64,000 nt of DNA from Bacillota bacterium (GCA_023435745.1 JAEZMD010000026.1:62001-126000), one strand, 5' to 3'. Shown: positions 1 to 9,045, numbered from the stretch's first letter. Numbers and translations: made by a program. Notes: a model not told the origin generated them from the letters alone.

Positions 1-450
1 AAAGGCCAGATAGCTCACAATGATCCATGACAGGAAAAACGGAAGGAACATAAGACTTTGATAAACCTTTGGAAGAATTTTCCCTCTAATTTCATTCAGT
101 GCAATTGCCAGTAACACCGGAACAGCAATGTCCAGAATAATAAATACCAAATTGTACAGGATTGTGTTTCTGGTCATGAGATAGGCATAAGGCGTGTCGA
201 AGAAGAATTTGAAGTTGTTGAAACCAACCCATTTGCTTTTTATAACACTCTCAATAAATGTGCCGGAGAATCGGTATTGCTTGAATGCGATAATGACGCC
301 GAACATCGGGATATAGTTATTGACGATTAAAATGATAAGACCGGGAAAAACCATACTCAGCAGCGGGAGATTGGTTCTTAAAAAGTTCCGGTAATTCTTC
401 TTCCGGCCAACAGCAGGTTGCTTTATTACTGGTGCGGCTAAATCCATCAT
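1..450 (-). CDS. ABC transporter permease, LplB-like (partial, cut by window edge)
   Basis: N-terminal 150 residues of an inner-membrane permease of the carbohydrate-uptake (CUT1) type, the LplB/YtcP group that works with an extracytoplasmic sugar-binding lipoprotein and a second permease. Seen: a charged cytoplasmic N-terminus, a first membrane segment (about residues 26-45), the stretch FGVIIAFKQY, and two more hydrophobic segments ending in FLPFFLSWIIVSYLAF, which is typical of the family. The start is the first of two ATG codons at 450, nine bases after GAGGTG. The rest of the gene and any partner genes lie to the left of the window. Substrate cannot be told from this part. Confidence 0.85.
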   Translation of the reverse strand, partial: MMDLAAPVIKQPAVGRKKNYRNFLRTNLPLLSMVFPGLIILIVNNYIPMFGVIIAFKQYRFSGTFIESVIKSKWVGFNNFKFFFDTPYAYLMTRNTILYNLVFIILDIAVPVLLAIALNEIRGKILPKVYQSLMFLPFFLSWIIVSYLAF

Positions 451-558
451 TATTAATAACACCTCAATATGTAAAATTGCCAATACTACAACTTTGACAT
501 CATCCTACTTTTTTTTAACCGGATTAAACAGATAACGAATGTAACGCTCTTAACAGCA

Positions 559-640
559 GGTGTCATTGAAACAGTAGCGGGTGTCACTAAAATAAGGCAA
601 AAAAAATGACACCCGTCATATGATGTGACAAATGTCATTG
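559..640. promoter_or_regulatory. Cluster of GTGTCA repeats with a 9-bp inverted repeat upstream of the permease
   Basis: CGGGTGTCA (578-586) and TGACACCCG (607-615) form a perfect 9-bp inverted repeat with 20 bases between. Further GTGTCATT-like copies sit at 559-568 and 631-640. The cluster lies 110-190 bases upstream of the permease start, so an operator for a regulator of that operon is a reasonable inference. The rest of 451-852 holds only the GGDEF remnant and no other gene. Confidence 0.35.
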
Positions 641-663
641 GTCGCTATGCTTAAACTATGAGA

Positions 664-828
664 TCACCTGTGGTGTGAGTCTGACCGGCACAATTCCGTA
701 TGCGACAAGCCTGGTAATAACAGTGCAAATTCATCTCCACCCATCCGGGATAGCGTATCCGAATTACGCATAGCGGACTTTAGCCTTACCGCAATCCTCT
801 TTAAGAGCCGCGCCGCTAAATATATCAT
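664..828 (-). pseudogene. Remnant of a GGDEF (diguanylate cyclase) domain
   Basis: A 54-codon open stretch that begins at ATG 828 and stops at 664. It contains the heart of a GGDEF domain: an RLLKRIAVRL helix, then RNSDTLSRMGGDEFALLLPGL, split here as RNSDTLSRM and GGDEFALLLPGL. The region before the GGDEF loop (nucleotide-binding N-terminal half) and everything after the following strand are missing, so no complete domain is present. It lies directly after mcp on the same strand. Most likely the leftover of a c-di-GMP gene once linked to this chemosensory cluster. The motif is clear; calling it non-functional is an inference from its size. Confidence 0.7.
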
Positions 829-852
829 ACTTGCAGCAAAAAAGCCCCGGGG

Positions 853-2820
853 TCAGTACTTCCCGAATTCTTCATCGTCAAGTGATATTTGAAGCTTGCT
901 GCCGGACGCAGAAGGTTTCTTATCACTTTTGTCATGTATTTTATTTTCCTGTGCGTTGTTCTTCTTCTCGAGCATTTCTTCAATGGCATGGATGATATCA
1001 GGACTAAGCTTGTCAAAATTCGCAAGCTTCTTATCTTTAATGTCTCTTAGCGTTAATCTGTTTACCATCTGTTTCAGTATCTCGGCTTGGCTGGACAGCT
1101 CTTCACTTGCGGAAGCCCCCTCCTCCGCAGTCGCCGAAGTGGTCTGTATCACCTGGGATACCTGCTCAATGGCCTGGTTGACCTGTGATATGGCCGTGGC
1201 TTGTTCATTGGAGGCCGATGCAATCTGTCCGACCAGCTCCGCAGCTTTTGTAATGCTCTCGACAATTTCATTTAAGGCCTGCGCGGTATCGTTTGCAATC
1301 TTTTTTCCCGCATCCACTTTTTCAATTGAGCCCTCTATCATAACCGTTGTTTCCTTTGCCGCGCTCGCGCTTTGCTGCGCCAGGTTCTTTACCTCCTCCG
1401 CCACAACCGCGAAGCCTTTGCCGTATTGCCCCGCCCTTGCCGCTTCCACTGCCGCGTTCAATGCAAGGATGTTCGTCTGGAATGCGATATCGTCAATTAC
1501 CTTGATGATCTTGGAAATGTTTGTCGACGACTCATTAATGTCATGCATCGCCTTAACCATTTCCTTCATTTGCGCGTTGCCCCTGACCGCATCCTCTTTG
1601 GCCGTGAGGCTAAACTTGTCCGCCTGGGTCGCATTGGCGGCATTCTGTTTTACCTGTGCGGCCATCTCCGTTATGGATGCCGTTACTTCTTCTACAGAGC
1701 TTGCCTGTTCCTCAGAGCCCTGGGATAGCGTCTGGCTTGAATCGGAAATCTGCCCGGCCCCCGCGGCTACCTGCTCGGCGGCGGTATTTATTTCTCTGAA
1801 TACTTCATTCAGGGAATTGATAATTTTATTAAGAGAATCGGAAATAATACCAAAATCGCCTTTAAACTCTCTTACCTTTACTATATTAAAGTTTCCCTGC
1901 GACATTTCCGACAATATATTTCCTATTTCTTCAATGACGTGATTTAAAATCTCTACGGTTGAATTCACTGCATTCGTCAGGATCAGATAGTCGCCTTTAT
2001 AGTCTCCGTGAACGGTATCACCCAGATTCCCTATCCCAACCTGCGCCATAACGTCCGTAACCTCTTTCATAGGTTTGGCAACCGCATCGAGGGTTTTGTT
2101 CAGTCCAATAATGATATTTCTATATTCGCCCTTAAATTTTTCCGTATCGCCTCTTACGCTCAAATTGCCCTCTTCCGCAGCTGAAGCAAATTTAGCTACC
2201 GCGTCTATTAATGCCTGTATGGTTTCCATCATTCCTACAAAGGCAGGTATTATATTGTCGTTATCCGATCTTTTCCCTATTTTTTTCAAATTTTCGAGCT
2301 CACTGATATCACCCTTTGAAACCTTTATTGCAATATTTTGGAGAGTCAGAAGCTTTTGCTGCACATCATTTATCGTATTTGACATAGCGGCAAAATCACC
2401 TTTATAACTATCATCCATCGGGATTGTAAAATCGTTCAGAGCTATTGTTTTTAACACATGGATGGCTTTGCTCAACGGTTCAGATACCCTCTCGAGCGAT
2501 ACGTTAATATTCTCGCCTATTTTCGAGTACAGGCCGTTATACCTCGTAATGTCCGCGCGATATTGAAGATTGCCGTCTTTTATGTTGTCTGACAGGCTTT
2601 CAGTATCCTTCGCCAGGTTTCCGAACGATTCTTTTATCCTGGATATATACTGGTTCAATCTTACAAACTGATCCTTTTCCGTTATGATATGCCTGTCTGC
2701 TTCCGAAACCTCCGGGTCAATATCAAGCTCTCCGTTTGCCAGCTTTCTCAAATTTTTTTCCAGCCTTGCGATTTCTTTCTTCTGGTAGTTTATAATCCTG
2801 CTTTTTCTAAAAAGTCTCAT
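853..2820 (-). CDS. Methyl-accepting chemotaxis protein, cytoplasmic, multi-HAMP-like
   Basis: A 655-residue chemoreceptor with no membrane segment or signal peptide, so probably a soluble cytoplasmic receptor. Residues about 50-340 carry repeated HAMP-like units, each ending in a KGDF/KGEY/KGDY motif. Residues about 340-585 are the coiled-coil signalling hairpin, with the conserved tip around 443-470 (DDIAFQTNILALNAAVEAAR) that contacts CheA and CheW. The tail (590-655) is polar and disordered-looking. GGAGGGATAGC precedes ATG 2820. It is the last intact gene of the cheR-cheB-cheA-cheW-mcp set, so it is the probable input for this system. The ligand is unknown; repeated HAMP units suggest internal or cytoplasmic sensing. 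Confidence 0.93.
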   Translation of the reverse strand: MRLFRKSRIINYQKKEIARLEKNLRKLANGELDIDPEVSEADRHIITEKDQFVRLNQYISRIKESFGNLAKDTESLSDNIKDGNLQYRADITRYNGLYSKIGENINVSLERVSEPLSKAIHVLKTIALNDFTIPMDDSYKGDFAAMSNTINDVQQKLLTLQNIAIKVSKGDISELENLKKIGKRSDNDNIIPAFVGMMETIQALIDAVAKFASAAEEGNLSVRGDTEKFKGEYRNIIIGLNKTLDAVAKPMKEVTDVMAQVGIGNLGDTVHGDYKGDYLILTNAVNSTVEILNHVIEEIGNILSEMSQGNFNIVKVREFKGDFGIISDSLNKIINSLNEVFREINTAAEQVAAGAGQISDSSQTLSQGSEEQASSVEEVTASITEMAAQVKQNAANATQADKFSLTAKEDAVRGNAQMKEMVKAMHDINESSTNISKIIKVIDDIAFQTNILALNAAVEAARAGQYGKGFAVVAEEVKNLAQQSASAAKETTVMIEGSIEKVDAGKKIANDTAQALNEIVESITKAAELVGQIASASNEQATAISQVNQAIEQVSQVIQTTSATAEEGASASEELSSQAEILKQMVNRLTLRDIKDKKLANFDKLSPDIIHAIEEMLEKKNNAQENKIHDKSDKKPSASGSKLQISLDDEEFGKY

Positions 2821-2866
2821 GCTATCCCTCCTGTTTTTTGATACTCTATATTTTTGGCATCCGTGT

Positions 2867-3361
2867 CTATACCATCTGGCCTATTATTTCAGCATCGTTG
2901 TCGTTCATAAGCTTCTCGCACTCGAGGATCAATTTGACTTCATTTCCAACCTTGCCGATTGCTTTTAAATATTTGTTTTCCGCTCCCTTGCTCATATCCG
3001 GCGGAGGTACAATATCCTCATCCGCAATCGATGAAACCTCTGATACGTTATCAACGATCAAGCCTACGGAAGTCCCCTTTACTTCGACGACGATAATACA
3101 CGTCCTGTCATTGTAATCAACGGATTTCTTTTTAAACCTTAACCTGACGTCAATTACGGGTATGATCTTTCCTCTCAGATTAATGATCCCTTTTACATAC
3201 TCCGGTAATTCAGGGACTTCAGTAATGGGCTGGGTGCCTATTATCTCGGTTACGAACTTTATTTCAATAGCGTAAACCTCCTTTCCCAGTGAAAACGTCA
3301 GAAACTTCCCTTTCTGTGTATCTTCCTCCATTTCCAGTGCTTCTTCCTGCATCTTTACCAT
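2867..3361 (-). CDS. cheW: CheW coupling protein
   Basis: Adaptor that joins the receptor tip to the CheA P5 domain. The 164-residue product is one CheW domain: FLTFSLGKEVYAIEI at the start, then VPELPEYVKGIINLRGKI, the signature loop, and later VDNVSEV. A longer reading from TTG 3382 is possible, but AAAGGAGA lies eight bases before ATG 3361, so 3361 is the better start. It sits between cheA and mcp, with 46 and 55 bases on either side, so the three are probably co-transcribed. Confidence 0.93.
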   Translation of the reverse strand: MVKMQEEALEMEEDTQKGKFLTFSLGKEVYAIEIKFVTEIIGTQPITEVPELPEYVKGIINLRGKIIPVIDVRLRFKKKSVDYNDRTCIIVVEVKGTSVGLIVDNVSEVSSIADEDIVPPPDMSKGAENKYLKAIGKVGNEVKLILECEKLMNDNDAEIIGQMV

Positions 3362-3416
3362 GTACGCATCTCCTTTCGTCAATGAATAATATATTTTTCA
3401 CAACAGATTCAACTAT

Positions 3417-5399
3417 TTATATGCTGCCAAACAATGCCGGAACATCGATGATCAGGCTGACGCTCCCATTACCCATAACAGTGCAGCCGGATATACCATT
3501 TGCTTTTCTTATGTACGCGGGCAGCGCTTTTACAACCACCTGCTGTTCTCCCAGCAGCTCATCCGCAAAAAGGCACATAACCTTTGAATCATTTTCTACA
3601 ACAACGATAATGCCTTCCTCCAGATCTGCGGCATCAGGCCGTACCTTAAATAATTCGTGCAGTCTTAAAACAGGACAGCACTCCCCCCTGATCATCATCA
3701 TTTCGGTGTTATTAGCCTCGTCCACTATAACAGCCGATTTCCGGGCTCTGAACGATTCTCTTATTGATGTTATAGAGATAATGTAAATCGTTTTGCCTAC
3801 TCTTACCTTCATTCCATCTATGATTGCAAGAGTCAGGGGGATTTTAACTGATATAGTGGTTCCCATTCCCGGCAGGCTGTCGATCTGAACAGTCCCGCCA
3901 ACCTCTTCGATTTTTTTATTGACCACGTCCATTCCTACCCCTCTGCCGGAGAATTCAGTTACTTCTTCATTCGTGGAGAACCCCGGCAGAAAAACACAGG
4001 AATATATTTCCCTATCTGTAAGCTCATTGTCCGGTTTCTTCAGAAGTCCTTTTTGTCTGGCTTTCTTCAATATACTTTTTTTATCCAGTCCTTTTCCGTC
4101 GTCTTCTACTATTATCCATACATCTCCGCCCTCGTTTCTCGCTTCCAGAGTGACTTTGCCCGTAGGCGGCTTGCCTTTATCCACTCTTTCCCTGACAGGC
4201 TCAATGCCATGGTCCATGGCATTCCTTATCAAATGGATGAGAGGGTCGGACAGATGCTCAATAATATTTTTATCAACCTCTGTGTCTTCTCCTATGGTTT
4301 CCAGTTTCACCTCTTTATCAAGTTTTTTACTCATATCTCTTACCACGCGGTGCATTTTCCGGAACATGGCGGACACAGATACCATGCGTATAGACATTAT
4401 GGCGTCCTGCATCTCGTTAGTGACCTTACGGAGCTGTCTTGAAGCTTTAATAAAGCTGTTTAAGACAAGTCCCTCCAAGTCGGGATTCTGAATAACCATT
4501 GCCTGCGAAATAACCAGTTCTCCCACAAGATCCATAATTTTGTCGAGCTTCGATACGTTAACGCTTATCATGCTCTGTTTTACAGCTAATTGGCCATTCT
4601 CCCCATTTGCGCCGCTATTTTCAGCGGAAGAGTATTTTCTCCCTGCGGAATCTAACCTCTCAAGCTTTAAGTCTTTCATAAAGAGAGTGCTTGACAGAAG
4701 CGTATTGACATCATCCACGCCAAGTTCAGTGTGAAACTGAATTTCAAAGCCGTTTTCTCTTATGCTTTTAGAAGATTCCTGATTTTCAATAATATCAGAC
4801 GGGTAATAACCGATGATATCCGCAACCTTTTCCAAGTTATGGATAACATTAAAGGCTCTGATATTCTCCATTTCACAGCCCTCTTCAAAAAAGATCAACG
4901 CTTTAAAACGGTTTACTCCCGCCGCTTCATGTATATCGCCGCTTTGTCTGTTTACGGCGGCACCGTTAGTTTTCCGGCCCTGTGAACTTTCATTATTTTC
5001 TAATAACGACAGGAATTCATTTATTTCCCGTTCAATTACGGACGCATCCTGGCCCTCGGTACCGCCGGACTGTATTATATCCACCTCATTTTTGATAAAA
5101 TCGGCACTTTTTAATACAACATCGGCAAGAATCGAATAATCTACGCCTTTAGGACGGTTTTCGCGTATATGGTAGAACGCGTCCTCCAAAGAATGCGAAA
5201 GAGATGCTATATTCCCGAAATTCATCATGGCCGCGGAGCTTTTGATGGTATGTACAATCCTGAACATTTCATTGATTTGAGATTCAATAGCATTTGCTTT
5301 TTCACTGTTTATCGCAATGCTTTCCAGTTGGGATATCATCTCAAGTGTTTCAAAGACAAAGAGCTCAAGCAAAGGATCTTTCTGTATACTGTCGTTCAA
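3417..5399 (-). CDS. cheA: Chemotaxis histidine kinase CheA
   Basis: Histidine kinase that autophosphorylates on an HPt domain in response to receptor state. Domains in order: HPt P1 (1-110, phospho-accepting His in IVHTIKSSAAMM near residue 50), a P2-like response-regulator docking domain (about 155-265), P3 dimerisation helices (about 275-345), P4 ATPase (HLIRNAMDHGIEP N-box, DDGKGL, GRGVGMDVV) and P5 CheW-like domain to residue 660. GAGGTG lies just before TTG 5399 with five bases between; the upstream GTG 5408 overlaps that site, so TTG is preferred. Its normal partner cheB lies beyond a 1-kb interruption holding a recombinase gene. No cheY, cheC or cheD is in the window, so the output partner is unknown. 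Confidence 0.95.
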   Translation of the reverse strand: MNDSIQKDPLLELFVFETLEMISQLESIAINSEKANAIESQINEMFRIVHTIKSSAAMMNFGNIASLSHSLEDAFYHIRENRPKGVDYSILADVVLKSADFIKNEVDIIQSGGTEGQDASVIEREINEFLSLLENNESSQGRKTNGAAVNRQSGDIHEAAGVNRFKALIFFEEGCEMENIRAFNVIHNLEKVADIIGYYPSDIIENQESSKSIRENGFEIQFHTELGVDDVNTLLSSTLFMKDLKLERLDSAGRKYSSAENSGANGENGQLAVKQSMISVNVSKLDKIMDLVGELVISQAMVIQNPDLEGLVLNSFIKASRQLRKVTNEMQDAIMSIRMVSVSAMFRKMHRVVRDMSKKLDKEVKLETIGEDTEVDKNIIEHLSDPLIHLIRNAMDHGIEPVRERVDKGKPPTGKVTLEARNEGGDVWIIVEDDGKGLDKKSILKKARQKGLLKKPDNELTDREIYSCVFLPGFSTNEEVTEFSGRGVGMDVVNKKIEEVGGTVQIDSLPGMGTTISVKIPLTLAIIDGMKVRVGKTIYIISITSIRESFRARKSAVIVDEANNTEMMMIRGECCPVLRLHELFKVRPDAADLEEGIIVVVENDSKVMCLFADELLGEQQVVVKALPAYIRKANGISGCTVMGNGSVSLIIDVPALFGSI

Positions 5400-5562
5400 A
5401 GTGTTCACCTCAATACCTTATTTGTAAATTATAGACCATAAATGTTTCTTTTTTTATTAGTTCAACGTAACAATATACTTAAAATGATACTTTTACCAAT
5501 CATACAACGGCTTAGTAATGAGCACCGGAAACCAGCTGAATGCCAAACGATCCTGAAATCAG

Positions 5563-5591
5563 TTGATTTCATATGTACTAAAACCTATAAT
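5563..5591 (+). promoter_or_regulatory. Sigma-A type promoter of the tyrosine recombinase gene
   Basis: TTGATT (5563-5568), 17 bases, TATAAT (5586-5591). Spacing is ideal and the -10 box is perfect. It points at the recombinase, leaving a leader of about 65 bases. Confidence 0.6.
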
Positions 5592-5665
5592 ATATATCAT
5601 AAACGTTACATTTTTTATACACTTTACCAGCAGCAAATTAAAATACAGATAATGGAGATGTGACT

Positions 5666-6226
5666 ATGACAGTAGAGCCTATAAGAGATAAAGCAAAAAT
5701 AAAGCAAATGTATAACTATTTATACGGAAAAGACCCCAAATATGGCCTGCTTTTTAGATTTGGACTTAATACGGGACTGCGGATAAGCGACATCCTTCCA
5801 ATAAAAGTCAGTGATATTTTTAATAATAACTGGTGTTTTATGGAATACCTGATTTTACGGGAGAAAAAGACAGGTAAAGAAAAGAAGATTAAGCTTAACA
5901 GTATTTTACGAGATTCTATACGGATATACGTTAAAAATCAATGCCTGTCTTTTGACAGCTATTTGTTTTACAGCCAAAAGGGCACACATATAGGAAGGGT
6001 GCAGGCCTATCGCGTTTTAAGCGAATCTGCCGGTATTATCGGTATTGAAAACTTTGGTACGCACAGCATGCGTAAAACCTGGGGCTATTGGACTTATAAA
6101 ATATCACGCTACAATATCGGCCTTATTATGGATACCTTTAACCATAGCTCGATGGGGATTACCCTTCGTTATATCGGAGTAAATCAGGATCAAAAAGACG
6201 AGCTATATTCTCTTGTACAATTTTAG
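5666..6226 (+). CDS. Tyrosine recombinase (phage integrase family), catalytic domain only
   Basis: A 186-residue site-specific recombinase of the tyrosine class. The catalytic set is complete: Arg in NTGLRISDI, Lys in the REKKTGKEKKIKL strand region, HxxR as HSMRKTW, the second His in NHSSMG, and the nucleophile Tyr in TLRYIG. The N-terminal core-binding domain of full-length integrases is absent; single-domain recombinases of this size do occur in Clostridia. GGAGAT precedes ATG 5666. It lies on the opposite strand between cheB and cheA, has its own promoter, and its surroundings (5409-5665 and 6227-6403) are AT-rich. I see no matching att sites. It may be a domesticated enzyme or a leftover of an integrated element. 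Confidence 0.85.
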   Translation: MTVEPIRDKAKIKQMYNYLYGKDPKYGLLFRFGLNTGLRISDILPIKVSDIFNNNWCFMEYLILREKKTGKEKKIKLNSILRDSIRIYVKNQCLSFDSYLFYSQKGTHIGRVQAYRVLSESAGIIGIENFGTHSMRKTWGYWTYKISRYNIGLIMDTFNHSSMGITLRYIGVNQDQKDELYSLVQF

Positions 6227-6403
6227 CAAATATACGCTTATAAAAAATGATGTTATGAAAAAAAGATTAATGCCGAAATATATAATGATATGAAAAATGC
6301 AACATTTTAAGTAAATTGTTACATCCATTTTGAAAAAATGCAGCTAAAGCATACCCTTCGTTTAATAGTATGCCCTTATATTTAGTGTTGTAATCACAGA
6401 TTT

Positions 6404-7432
6404 TTATCTCTCGTTTAAAAAAGAAGATATCATTTGCGGTATGTTCTCCAATGAAGCTTGTTTTTCAACTGCTCCCAGGTCATACGCCACCTTGGGCATA
6501 CCATATACGACGCTGGATTCCTCATCCTGCCCAATTGTCCTTGCTCCGCTCCGCCTCATGGCAAGCAAGCCCTTTGCACCATCATACCCCATTCCCGTAA
6601 GGATTACACCGATCGCATCGTCCCCTGTTTCCCACGCCACTGAATGAAACAGGACATCAACAGACGGGCAGTGTCCGTTCACCTTTTCGCCGTTGAAGCA
6701 ATCGACCTTATAAACGCCGCCGTTTTTTTCAATCTTCATATGGCAATCCCCCGGAGCAATCAATACGATGCCCTGCCGGACGATATCCCCTGTCTGTGCT
6801 TCCTTTACGTTTAGAGCTACCGTATTGTCAAGCCTTTGCGCGTACATCCTTGTGAACACGGGCGGCATATGCTGAACGATGACTATCCCCGGTATATCCC
6901 CAGGCAGTGCCTTCAGTATCGCGAGGATAGCTTCCGTTCCGCCGGTAGAAGCGCCGATTGCAATAAGTTTTTTATTCCAGCCGGATTTTGTAATACTTGT
7001 TACTCCTTTTAAATCCCTTTTCCATTGTGAAAGGTTCGCTGTTGAAGCAATTTTAATTTTTATGACCAATTCATTTATATGGCTGTCAATACTCCTGCCG
7101 GCCTTCATATCCGGCTTCGTCACAAAATCAACCGCTCCCGCATTCAGCGCGTCAAAAACCCTTTCGCTGACCGAGCTTATCACAATAGCAGGCAGCGGAT
7201 ACTGGGGCATAAGTCTGCGCAGGAAATCTATCCCGTTCATCCTTGGCATTTCTACGTCAAGAGTCATAACATCCGGTTTATATTCAATTATCTTGTCGCG
7301 GGCGTCATACGGATCTGTCGCGGTAGCGACCACTTCAATGCCGGGGTCGGCGGAAATTCCTCTTGAAAGAAACTCCCTGTATACTATTGAATCATCCACA
7401 ACAAGCACTTTAATCTTTTTTATAGCCTTCAC
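6404..7432 (-). CDS. cheB: CheB protein-glutamate methylesterase/deamidase
   Basis: Removes methyl groups from receptor glutamates, giving adaptation; activated by phosphorylation from CheA. Residues 1-120 are a receiver domain (VLVVDDS, phospho-acceptor Asp59 in MTLDVEMPRMNG, Lys in TKPD). The C-terminal methylesterase domain has the Ser of GASTGG, the His of QHMPP and the Asp of GMGYDGAKG. Length 342 matches the family. GTG start after AAAGGGAC. It overlaps cheR by 23 bases, so the two are translationally coupled. Confidence 0.95.
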   Translation of the reverse strand: MKAIKKIKVLVVDDSIVYREFLSRGISADPGIEVVATATDPYDARDKIIEYKPDVMTLDVEMPRMNGIDFLRRLMPQYPLPAIVISSVSERVFDALNAGAVDFVTKPDMKAGRSIDSHINELVIKIKIASTANLSQWKRDLKGVTSITKSGWNKKLIAIGASTGGTEAILAILKALPGDIPGIVIVQHMPPVFTRMYAQRLDNTVALNVKEAQTGDIVRQGIVLIAPGDCHMKIEKNGGVYKVDCFNGEKVNGHCPSVDVLFHSVAWETGDDAIGVILTGMGYDGAKGLLAMRRSGARTIGQDEESSVVYGMPKVAYDLGAVEKQASLENIPQMISSFLNER

Positions 7433-8252
7433 TGTTTTGTCCCTTTCGATAGACCGCAGGCGTCACATATTCGAACCTTGTTTCTTCTCTGTTAAGTGAC
7501 TCCGAGTGTCCGATAAACAGGAACCCGCCAGGCTCCATAGAGTCGTAAAACCTGTCTGTCAAATCCTTTTTCGTTTGTGCGTCGAAATAGATCATTACAT
7601 TTCTACAGAAGATAACATGAAACTTCTTTTTAAATGGGAAGTTGGAATTCATCAGGTTGAAGGATCTGAATATGACTTCATTTCTGATTTTATCGATGAC
7701 TGCGCTCTTTTCATTGTCAACCTTTTTGAAATAATTCGTTCTCCAATATAATGGAACCGTTTCTATCCCCTTACTCGGATACTCACCCTTTTTCGCAATC
7801 CTCAGCACCTTACCGGAAATATCAGTCGCCAATACTCTCGTGTCCCACAGCGGTTTGTCGGCGCCGAAATAATCCTGCATAATCATTGCCAGGGTATACG
7901 CTTCCTCTCCTGAAGAACAGCCCGCACTCCATATGCGCAGATCCTTACTCTTAACGGTACTTACAAGGCAGGGCAGGACAGTATCCCTGAAATAATAAAA
8001 ATGATCGGGCTCCCGCATAAAAAAGGTATGATTCGTTGTTATTTTATCGACCAGAACGGCCACAGCAGCTCCTGTTTTGTCGGAGACAATATAATCAAAG
8101 TATTCAGAAAAGCTGTTGAAATTTTTGTTAAGCAGAACATTCTGAAGCCTGCCGACAACAAGAGATTTCTTTCCGCTACCAAGCTTTATTCCATAATTCG
8201 TTAATATATAATTTGTTAATCGCTCATATTCCCTGTCCGATATATTAACCAT
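7410..8252 (-). CDS. cheR: CheR chemoreceptor methyltransferase
   Basis: SAM-dependent methyltransferase that methylates receptor glutamates; partner of CheB. The 280-residue product has the CheR N-terminal helical domain (1-75), then the catalytic domain with TTNHTFFMRE, the SAM site SAGCSSGEEAYTLAM, LATDIS and IFCRNVMIYFD. It lacks the TPR or pentapeptide tails seen in some CheRs. It follows yebC by 12 bases and overlaps cheB, so it probably starts the che transcription unit or is read through from yebC. Confidence 0.95.
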   Translation of the reverse strand: MVNISDREYERLTNYILTNYGIKLGSGKKSLVVGRLQNVLLNKNFNSFSEYFDYIVSDKTGAAVAVLVDKITTNHTFFMREPDHFYYFRDTVLPCLVSTVKSKDLRIWSAGCSSGEEAYTLAMIMQDYFGADKPLWDTRVLATDISGKVLRIAKKGEYPSKGIETVPLYWRTNYFKKVDNEKSAVIDKIRNEVIFRSFNLMNSNFPFKKKFHVIFCRNVMIYFDAQTKKDLTDRFYDSMEPGGFLFIGHSESLNREETRFEYVTPAVYRKGQNSEGYKKD

Positions 8253-8264
8253 CTCCGCCTGTTT

Positions 8265-8999
8265 CTATGTCTCCTCCTGCTCCCAATTGTGGTAGACGTT
8301 CTGTACATCGTCCATGTCCTCGAGGTTTTCAATCAGGCGGTCCATCTGCTCGATCTGCCTGGCGTCTGTCAATTTTGTCACAGTCACGGGAATCATGGAT
8401 ACTTCAGCTTCCACAAACTCATAGCCCTTGCTCTCCAGCGCTTCTCTCACTTTAGAAAAATCATTGGGCTCAGTGAGGATCTCAAAATAGTCATCTTCCG
8501 TCGAAACATCCTCGGCTCCGGCTTCCAGAGCCTCCATCATCAGATCGTCCTCGGTAATTTTTTCACTTTTTTCCACCAGTATGACGCCCTTCTTATTGAA
8601 CATGAATGAGACACTGCCGGTTTGTCCCAGATTGCCTCCGAATTTATCAAAATAATGCCTGATGTCGCCTGCCGTTCTGTTACGGTTGTCCGTAGCAGCG
8701 TCTACAATGACTGCAACACCGCCCGGGCCATAGCCTTCGTATGTTATTTCTTCGTAATTGTCGCCCTCGCCCTCGCCAGCAGCCTTTTTTATGCTCCTCA
8801 TTATATTATCATTTGGCATGTTTGCCGCTTTAGCTTTTGCAATGACGTCCTTCAGTCTGGAATTGGCATCCGGGTTGGCGCCCCCCTGCTTGACCGCAAT
8901 TGCGATCTCCCTGCCCAGCTTTGTGAATGCCTTTCCGCGCTGCGCGTCCGATTTTCCTTTTTTAATCTTGATATTTGCCCATTTTGAATGGCCTGACAT
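8265..8999 (-). CDS. yebC: YebC/PmpR family regulator (TACO1 family)
   Basis: Highly conserved 244-residue protein; family members act as DNA-binding regulators or ease translation of difficult (for example proline-rich) stretches. Seen: the family N-terminus MSGHSKWANIKIKKGK, then FTKLGREI, NARLKDVI-like NSRLKDVIAKAK, and YEGYGPGGVAVIV. Length is as expected. GGAGGTAAATTT precedes ATG 8999. It lies upstream of cheR on the same strand, and often neighbours unrelated genes in other genomes, so its position does not imply a chemotaxis role. Confidence 0.95.
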   Translation of the reverse strand: MSGHSKWANIKIKKGKSDAQRGKAFTKLGREIAIAVKQGGANPDANSRLKDVIAKAKAANMPNDNIMRSIKKAAGEGEGDNYEEITYEGYGPGGVAVIVDAATDNRNRTAGDIRHYFDKFGGNLGQTGSVSFMFNKKGVILVEKSEKITEDDLMMEALEAGAEDVSTEDDYFEILTEPNDFSKVREALESKGYEFVEAEVSMIPVTVTKLTDARQIEQMDRLIENLEDMDDVQNVYHNWEQEET

Positions 9000-9028
9000 A
9001 AATTTACCTCCAATATATTAAAGCTTTA

Positions 9029-9045
9029 TTTCCGTAAAACGGAAA
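9029..9045. promoter_or_regulatory. Perfect 7-3-7 inverted repeat in the yebC / histidine kinase divergent region
   Basis: TTTCCGT, AAA, ACGGAAA. It lies between divergent yebC (minus) and the histidine kinase (plus), 30 bases from the yebC start, so it could be an operator or a leader hairpin. No supporting second copy was seen. Confidence 0.3.

Noticed and set aside
841..856. CCCCGGGG plus T-run at the mcp 3' end as a terminator
   Set aside because: The palindrome has no loop and no longer arms, so a stable hairpin is doubtful.
896..1942. 348-codon open frame on the plus strand
   Set aside because: Antisense shadow of mcp; no ribosome site, no family features, and mcp is certain.
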